Made by a program: the position numbers and the translations under genes. From Rhodobacter sp. (GTDB lineage Bacteria > Pseudomonadota > Alphaproteobacteria > Rhodobacterales > Rhodobacteraceae), in contig JAIXVS010000036.1 of the NCBI GenBank assembly GCA_027482795.1, positions 1-10,881 of the forward strand: DNA of 10,881 bases, given 5' to 3'. Below the pieces are notes generated by a model. That model searched no databases, was not told the origin of the DNA, and saw nothing but the letters and a program-made list of their open reading frames with translations. Below, one piece after another: positions 6,159 to 10,881 of the stretch. Every line of letters starts with the position of its first letter. Position 1 is the stretch's first letter.

Positions 6159-8276
6159 ATGGCCGACCTGCTGATTGAACTGTTTTCCGAAGAAATCCCC
6201 GCGCGGATGCAAGCGCGCGCGCGCGAAGATCTGAAAACCCTTGTCACCAATGGCTTGGTCGAGGCGGGGCTGACTTATGCAGGCGCAGGTGCCCATTCCA
6301 CCCCCCGCCGCCTGGCGCTGGCGATTGAGGGGCTGTCGGCCCATTCCGCGGCAACGGTTGAGGAACGCAAAGGCCCCGCAACAACTGCACCCGATGCCGC
6401 GCTAGAAGGGTTTTTGCGCAGCACGGGGCTGTCGAAAGACCAGCTTGAAATCCGCGATGATAAAAAGGGCCAAGTGTACTTTGCCGTCATCAAAAAACCT
6501 GGCCGCCCCGCCGCCCCGATTATTGCCGAGGTGTTGGAGCATACGATCCGCAACTTCCCATGGCCGAAATCCATGCGCTGGGGGTCTGGCAACCTGCGCT
6601 GGGTGCGCCCGTTGCATTCTATCCTGTGCCTGCTCACAGACGAGGCGGGTGCAGAGGTTGTGCCCCTGTCGGTTGATGGCATCGCATCAGGTAATACCAC
6701 CGCTGGCCACCGCTTTTTGGCCCCCGCGCGGTTTAGCGTGACGAGTTTTGACGATTACACCGCCAAACTGAAACGCGCCTTTGTGATGCTGGATAGTGCG
6801 GAACGCGAAGCCACCATTTGGCAAGGCGCGCAAAATCTGGCCTTTGCGGCGGGGATGGACGTGGTGGAAGACCGCGCTTTGCTGGCGGAAGTCGCGGGCC
6901 TTGTCGAACACCCCGTCCCGCTGATGGGGCGCATTGATGAGGCGTTTTTGGGCCTGCCGCCCGAAGTGCTGCAAACATCGATGCGCGAGCATCAGAAATT
7001 CTTTTCCGCCCGCAACCCCAAAACGGGGCGGATCGAGGGGTTTATCACTGTGGCCAATACCCAGCCAAGTGACCACGGCGCGGTGATTTTGAAGGGGAAC
7101 CAAAAGGTTCTTACCGCCCGCCTGTCTGATGCGCGGTTCTTTTGGGAGAATGACCTGCGCGTGGCGAAGGCGGGCATGGGGGAATGGCTGGACGCGCTGG
7201 ATAGCGTGACCTTTCACAACAAACTGGGCAGCCAAAAGGCGCGGATTGATCGCATTGCCGCGCTGGCGCGCGAGATTGCGCCGATGGTGGGCGCGGATGC
7301 CGATATTGCCGAACAGGCGGCAAAGGTGGCCAAGGCCGATTTGCGTTCTGCGATGGTCGGCGAGTTCCCCGAATTGCAGGGGTTGATGGGCATGTATTAT
7401 GCCCGCGAGGCTGGCCTGCCCGAAGCGGTGGCACTGGCCGCGCGCGACCACTGGCGGCCAAAGGGCGAAAGCGATTCCGTGCCGACCGATCCCGTTTCCG
7501 TGGCCGTGGCGCTGGCTGATAAGATTGACACGCTGACAGGGTTCTGGGCGATTGATGAAAAACCTACGGGGTCGAAAGACCCGTTTGCGCTGCGCCGCGC
7601 GGCGTTGGGGGTGATACGGTTGGTGCTGGGGAATGGGGTGCGGGTTGGGTTGCTTAATATCTTCGGAAAACACATTTCCATTTTGATTCCCATGGCCAAA
7701 GCCGTCGGTGGTGTCGAGAATATCCCAGAGGGAAAAACTGCGAAAGATGACGCCGACCTTCTCGCGTTCTTCCACGACCGCCTCAAAGTTTTCCTGAAAG
7801 ACCAAGGCATCCGCCCCGATATCATCGAGGCCTGCCTCGCCATGCCAAACAACGATGACCTCACCCTGCTGGTCAAACGCGCCGAGGCGCTGGCGGCTTT
7901 CCTCAAAACCGACGATGGCACCAACCTGTTGCAAGGGGCCAAACGCGCCGCGAATATCTTGGCGCAGGCTGAGGCTAAGGATGGCGTTGAATACTCGTTC
8001 GGCGCAGATATTAAGTTTGCCGAAACGGACAGCGAGCGCGCCCTGTTCGCCGCCCTTGACGCAGCCGATGCCAAAATCGCCCCTGCGATGGCAGGCGAAG
8101 ATTTCGCCGCCGCCATGTCGGCCATGGCCGCCCTGCGCGCGCCGATTGATGCTTTCTTTACGGATGTTCAGGTGAACGCCGACAGCGAAATTCTGCGCCG
8201 CAACCGCCTGAACCTTTTGCACCGCATCCGCGCGCTATGCGCTGGCGTGGCGGATTTCTCGAAACTGGAAGGCTAG
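6159..8276 (+). CDS. glyS: Glycyl-tRNA synthetase beta subunit
   Basis: This 705-residue protein is the beta subunit, which recognises and binds tRNA-Gly in the alpha2-beta2 enzyme; length is close to the E. coli subunit (689). Seen: the N-terminal LLIELFSEEIPARM (4-17), STPRRLAL (about 47-54), WPKSMRWGSGNLRWVRPLH (about 134-152), TSMREHQKFFSARNPKTG (about 273-290), AKVAKADLRSAMVGEFPELQG (about 386-406, the HD-like domain), DRLKVFLKDQGIRPDIIEA (about 540-558), and the C-terminal anticodon-binding DALR-type end with RNRLNLLHRIRALCAGVADFS. The start ATG at 6159 has AAGG (6146-6149) nine bases upstream and follows the previous stop by one base. No frameshift is seen. Third-position usage shifts from G-rich to C-rich near 7680, as described in the findings. 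Confidence 0.95.
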   Translation: MADLLIELFSEEIPARMQARAREDLKTLVTNGLVEAGLTYAGAGAHSTPRRLALAIEGLSAHSAATVEERKGPATTAPDAALEGFLRSTGLSKDQLEIRDDKKGQVYFAVIKKPGRPAAPIIAEVLEHTIRNFPWPKSMRWGSGNLRWVRPLHSILCLLTDEAGAEVVPLSVDGIASGNTTAGHRFLAPARFSVTSFDDYTAKLKRAFVMLDSAEREATIWQGAQNLAFAAGMDVVEDRALLAEVAGLVEHPVPLMGRIDEAFLGLPPEVLQTSMREHQKFFSARNPKTGRIEGFITVANTQPSDHGAVILKGNQKVLTARLSDARFFWENDLRVAKAGMGEWLDALDSVTFHNKLGSQKARIDRIAALAREIAPMVGADADIAEQAAKVAKADLRSAMVGEFPELQGLMGMYYAREAGLPEAVALAARDHWRPKGESDSVPTDPVSVAVALADKIDTLTGFWAIDEKPTGSKDPFALRRAALGVIRLVLGNGVRVGLLNIFGKHISILIPMAKAVGGVENIPEGKTAKDDADLLAFFHDRLKVFLKDQGIRPDIIEACLAMPNNDDLTLLVKRAEALAAFLKTDDGTNLLQGAKRAANILAQAEAKDGVEYSFGADIKFAETDSERALFAALDAADAKIAPAMAGEDFAAAMSAMAALRAPIDAFFTDVQVNADSEILRRNRLNLLHRIRALCAGVADFSKLEG

Positions 8277-8296
8277 GACGGGGTCCAGCGCCAAAA

Positions 8297-8316
8297 GGGG
8301 GGCGCTCGCGCCCCCC
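8297..8316. repeat. GC hairpin just after glyS
   Basis: GGGGGGCGC (8297-8305) and GCGCCCCCC (8308-8316) are perfect inverted copies. Plus-strand RNA is followed by TCGCTTCGC, a poor terminator tail; minus-strand RNA would be followed by TTTTGG, which is more terminator-like, although no minus-strand gene ends here. Confidence 0.5.
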
Positions 8317-8329
8317 TCGCTTCGCTCAC

Positions 8330-8398
8330 CCCCCGAGGATATTTGCAAAGAAAAGAAACGCGGCCCTGCTTCTTTTCTTCACAAATATCCCACGGGGG
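8330..8398. repeat. Large imperfect palindrome with GGATATTTG/CAAATATCC core
   Basis: The arm 8337-8357 (GGATATTTG, CA, AAGAAAAGAA) pairs with 8370-8390 at 19 of 21 positions; only 8346-8347 against 8380-8381 mismatch. CCCCCG (8330-8335) and CGGGGG (8393-8398) extend the stem outward. The loop is 12 bases. A GAGGATATTT-type palindrome downstream of genes is something I recall as common in Rhodobacterales genomes. The plus-strand right arm is T-rich (TTCTTTTCTT), so it may end glyS transcription or act as a repeated extragenic element. Confidence 0.7.
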
Positions 8399-8399
8399 C

Positions 8400-8467
8400 G
8401 CGGGGGTGTGAAACCCCCGCTTCCGCAGGTGCCGCCGGCGCGGCGCGGGGGGGCTGAAGCCCGCGCC
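8400..8467. repeat. Three further GC-rich hairpins in tandem
   Basis: GCGGGGGT (8400-8407) pairs with ACCCCCGC (8413-8420). GCCGC (8431-8435) pairs with GCGGC (8440-8444). GGCGCGGG (8442-8449) pairs with CCCGCGCC (8460-8467), sharing three bases with the previous stem so the two may compete. All stems are perfect. None has a T-run. Confidence 0.5.
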
Positions 8468-8481
8468 TCTGCCCTAAACCC

Positions 8482-8509
8482 TTGCACCCTTCGCCCCCCT
8501 GTGTATGCT
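8482..8509 (+). promoter_or_regulatory. Possible promoter of the PpdK-like gene
   Basis: TTGCAC (8482-8487) and TATGCT (8504-8509) are 16 bases apart. The -10 matches four of six consensus bases and the -35 keeps TTG. It lies just after the hairpin cluster and about 35 bases before the proposed start codon. This is a weak, position-supported call. Confidence 0.35.
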
Positions 8510-8551
8510 GCATGTGCAAAGCCACATCCTTGCCGCCGCAGAAAGACCAAA

Positions 8552-10881
8552 GTGACCGAGTTTACCGAGATTACCCCCAGTTCCGCCATTCTGACCCTTG
8601 CGCATGGCTGGCGGGCCAAATGCCTACAGCGCATGGTGCGCATTGGTATGCCTGTGCCCAAATCCATCGCCCTGCCTGCCGCCACGATCCGCGCGATTGC
8701 GGCGGGGCAGATGGTGGATTGCGCAGGCGTTTTGGCGCATTTTGGTGATGGTGCGCTGGTTTCGGTGCGGTGCAGCCCTGTGAACCCCGATTGGGGCGGC
8801 CCTGCCACGGTTTTGAATATTGGCATGAATGCGCAGCGCCATGCGGGGCTGATTAAAACTCACGGCCAAGCGGCGGCGGATGCGCTGTATCTGCGCTTTA
8901 TCCAAAGCTATGCCACCCATGTGGCCCGCCTTGACCCTGATATGTTTGCGGCCAGCACCCCCAGCAGTGCCGCCCTGAAAGAGGCGCTTGCGCAATACGA
9001 GCGGGAAATGGAGGCACCGTTCCCCGAAACCGCCACGCAGCAACTGTCCGAAGTGTTGCGGTCGATGGCGCGCGCGTGGGAGGGGACGACGGCGCGCCTT
9101 TTGCGCCAAGCCAAGGGCGCGCCGCCAGAGGCGCCCCTTGGCCTGATTGTGCAGGAAATGGCGCAAGGCATTGGGCAGGGTATTTCGGGCACGGGGGTTA
9201 TTCAGTTTATCGACCCCATCACGGGGGATGCGCAGATTACGGGCCGCTACCTATCCCAAAGCCAGCGCTTTGATGCCAAGGCGGGCGAGGAGGCGATGTA
9301 CCTGACCCATGATCCGCGCGGCGCGTCTTTGCAAGATATTGCGCCGCAGATTTTTGCGCAGCTTTTACAGCATGGCCAAACGGGCCGCACTAAGCTGCGC
9401 GAAGAGATGATGATTGAGTTTACCATCGAGGATGGCAAACTGGCCGTGCTGGACGCGGTGAAAACCCCGCGATCGGCGCGCGCGGGGCTGAAAATTGCGG
9501 TGGCTTTGGCTGATGATGGGGTCATCTCGCGCCAAGAGGCCGTGCTGCGGGTAGAGCCGCGCGCGCTGTCAGAACTGCTGCACCCGCAGGTCGACTTGCG
9601 CAGCCCGCGCGATGTGCTGGCCAAGGGGATTGCCGCCAGCCCTGGTGCTGCGGTGGGGCGGATTGTGTTTTCATCGCAGGGCGCGCAGGCCAGTGCGGCG
9701 CGGGGCGAGGCGTGCATTTTGGTGCGCCGCGAAACTGCGCCCGAAGATATTCGCGGCATGAATTCGGCGGCGGCGATTGTGACCGAACGCGGCGGGGTTA
9801 CCAGCCATGCGGCGGTGATTGCGCGCGGCCTTGGTCTGCCTTGTGTGGTGGGCGCGTCTATTCGCGTGGATGGCAAGGATAAAAAGATCATCGCAGATGG
9901 CCGCACCTTGGCCGAGGGCGATATCATCACCGTCGATGGCAGCACGGGCGAGGTGCTGGCGGGCGCTGCCGATATGTTGGCCCCCAGCTTGGATGATGGG
10001 TTTCAGCGGCTGCTGACTTGGGCGGACGAGTTTCGCGATATTGGCATTCGCGCCAATGCCGACACGCCATCCGATGCCGCCACGGCGCGGCAGTTTCAGG
10101 CGCAAGGCATTGGGCTGTGCCGCACGGAGCATATGTTCTTTGACGAAGACCGCCTTGTGGTGATGCGCGAGATGATCTTTGCCGATACATCCGCCGACCG
10201 TGCGGCGGCGCTGGCGCGATTGCTGCCGATGCAGCGCGCCGATTTTGTGCAATTGTTTGAAATTATGGCGGGATTGCCCGTGTGCATCCGCCTGTTCGAC
10301 CCGCCCTTGCACGAATTTCTGCCCCATTCGCGCGAGGGTTTGCGCGAACTTGCCGAGGCGCTGGACAAGCCTCTGTCAGACGTGATCCGCCGCGCCGAGG
10401 CTTTGGCCGAATTTAACCCCATGCTGGGGATGCGCGGGGTGCGGTTGGGCGTGGTTTTGCCCGAAATTTACGCGATGCAGGCCCAAGCGATTTTTGAGGC
10501 GACGGTGGAACTGGCCCGCAAAGGCACCCCCGTTGTTCCCGAAATCATGATTCCGCTGGTGTCTGCGCGGCGCGAGGTGGAACTGGTCAAATCCCATATC
10601 GACACGATTGCCGCCAAAGTGCGCGCCAAATCGGGGGTGGATTTTGAATTTAAGCTGGGTGTGATGGTGGAAACGCCGCGCGCGGCCCTGCGGGCGGGGG
10701 ATATTGCCCAACATGCCAGCTTTTTATCATTTGGAACCAACGATCTGACGCAGATGACCTATGGTTTATCGCGCGATGATGCGGGGCGGTTTATGAATAC
10801 CTATGTCCAACAGGGCGTTTTCCCCGAAGACCCGTTCCATATTTTGGATGTGGACGGGGTTGGGGAACTTTTGCTGATCGG
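8552..10881 (+). CDS. Pyruvate phosphate dikinase-like PEP-utilising protein, ATP site degenerate, 3' partial
   Basis: The frame is open to the window end (776 residues visible) and is collinear with pyruvate phosphate dikinase, which interconverts ATP, phosphate and pyruvate with AMP, diphosphate and PEP. The phosphohistidine module is intact: GGVTSHAAVIARG with H419 (Clostridium symbiosum H455). So is the PEP/pyruvate barrel as far as seen: GLCRTEHMFF (R524), IRLFDPPLHEF (R580), VETPRAAL (E707), GTNDLTQMTYGLSRDD (N730, D731). The catalytic Cys (C831 there) would lie beyond the window. The N-terminal ATP-grasp module is shortened by about 36 residues and has lost most ATP ligands: GGKGANL reads GWRAKCL, D321 is M287, Q335 is D301 and R337 is V303; R73 and E289 remain. 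The GTG start at 8552 fits family numbering, but I see no good Shine-Dalgarno. An alternative is an intact enzyme of altered nucleotide use. Confidence 0.85.
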   Translation, partial: MTEFTEITPSSAILTLAHGWRAKCLQRMVRIGMPVPKSIALPAATIRAIAAGQMVDCAGVLAHFGDGALVSVRCSPVNPDWGGPATVLNIGMNAQRHAGLIKTHGQAAADALYLRFIQSYATHVARLDPDMFAASTPSSAALKEALAQYEREMEAPFPETATQQLSEVLRSMARAWEGTTARLLRQAKGAPPEAPLGLIVQEMAQGIGQGISGTGVIQFIDPITGDAQITGRYLSQSQRFDAKAGEEAMYLTHDPRGASLQDIAPQIFAQLLQHGQTGRTKLREEMMIEFTIEDGKLAVLDAVKTPRSARAGLKIAVALADDGVISRQEAVLRVEPRALSELLHPQVDLRSPRDVLAKGIAASPGAAVGRIVFSSQGAQASAARGEACILVRRETAPEDIRGMNSAAAIVTERGGVTSHAAVIARGLGLPCVVGASIRVDGKDKKIIADGRTLAEGDIITVDGSTGEVLAGAADMLAPSLDDGFQRLLTWADEFRDIGIRANADTPSDAATARQFQAQGIGLCRTEHMFFDEDRLVVMREMIFADTSADRAAALARLLPMQRADFVQLFEIMAGLPVCIRLFDPPLHEFLPHSREGLRELAEALDKPLSDVIRRAEALAEFNPMLGMRGVRLGVVLPEIYAMQAQAIFEATVELARKGTPVVPEIMIPLVSARREVELVKSHIDTIAAKVRAKSGVDFEFKLGVMVETPRAALRAGDIAQHASFLSFGTNDLTQMTYGLSRDDAGRFMNTYVQQGVFPEDPFHILDVDGVGELLLI

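Larger units (their letters stand above)
8277..8551. other. Hairpin-dense glyS to PpdK-like intergenic region
   Basis: No gene is supported in these 275 bases. They hold five successive hairpins between 8297 and 8467, described separately where distinct, and a promoter candidate at 8482-8509. The C-run and G-run content is far above that of the flanking genes. No hairpin here has a good T-run on the plus strand, so the glyS terminator is not obvious; the large palindrome at 8330-8398 is the best candidate for ending the operon. Confidence 0.6.

Noticed and set aside
6687..8222. 511-codon open frame antisense to glyS
   Set aside because: It lies wholly opposite a well-conserved gene in a GC-rich genome; the product is low-complexity, rich in Arg, His and Gln, with no family motif. 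It is a codon-bias shadow. The same holds for 392-1060 (minus), 4545-5474 (minus) and 9671-10327 (minus).
8297..8467. CRISPR-like or tandem repeat array
   Set aside because: The stems differ in sequence and there are no regular direct repeats with spacers; they are unrelated hairpins.

Overview
The window looks like a stable core-chromosome segment of an alphaproteobacterium of the order Rhodobacterales. The reasons are a SAM-II riboswitch in front of an O-succinylhomoserine sulfhydrylase gene, a long-form FolE2, a small membrane-anchored protein set between glyQ and glyS, a pyruvate phosphate dikinase-like gene behind glyS, and a GGATATTT-type intergenic palindrome. I see no rRNA, tRNA, CRISPR array, transposase or phage gene. 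Species cannot be named from the sequence alone.

Layout. Positions 1-172 are the control region of metZ: a probable promoter, a SAM-II aptamer and an intrinsic terminator ahead of the start codon, which together suggest feedback of S-adenosylmethionine on methionine synthesis by transcription attenuation. metZ (173-1363) is followed by folE2 (1488-2576), the first step from GTP to folate or queuosine precursors, and a strong terminator (2606-2639). A convergent gap (2577-2726) also holds a phased 11-bp tandem repeat. On the minus strand (4493-2727) lies an exported protein with a SPOR-like domain, a peptidoglycan-binding domain and a trypsin-like fold that appears to have lost its catalytic triad. 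Divergent from it runs the plus-strand operon glyQ (4680-5618), a small membrane-anchored protein (5615-6157) and glyS (6159-8276), which makes the two subunits of the tetrameric bacterial glycyl-tRNA synthetase. A 275-bp gap dense in hairpins (8277-8551) separates glyS from a large PpdK-like gene (8552 to the window end). That gene keeps the phosphohistidine and PEP/pyruvate modules, but its ATP-grasp module has lost most nucleotide-binding residues.

How the genes fit together: this is housekeeping metabolism (methionine, folate, glycine charging, possibly PEP/pyruvate exchange) plus one envelope protein. The most interesting points are two enzyme-like proteins that seem to have lost catalytic parts (the triad-less protease and the PpdK-like protein with a decayed ATP site), the layered regulation at metZ, the helically phased repeat between folE2 and the pseudoprotease gene, and the coupling of an uncharacterised membrane protein to both glycyl-tRNA synthetase genes.
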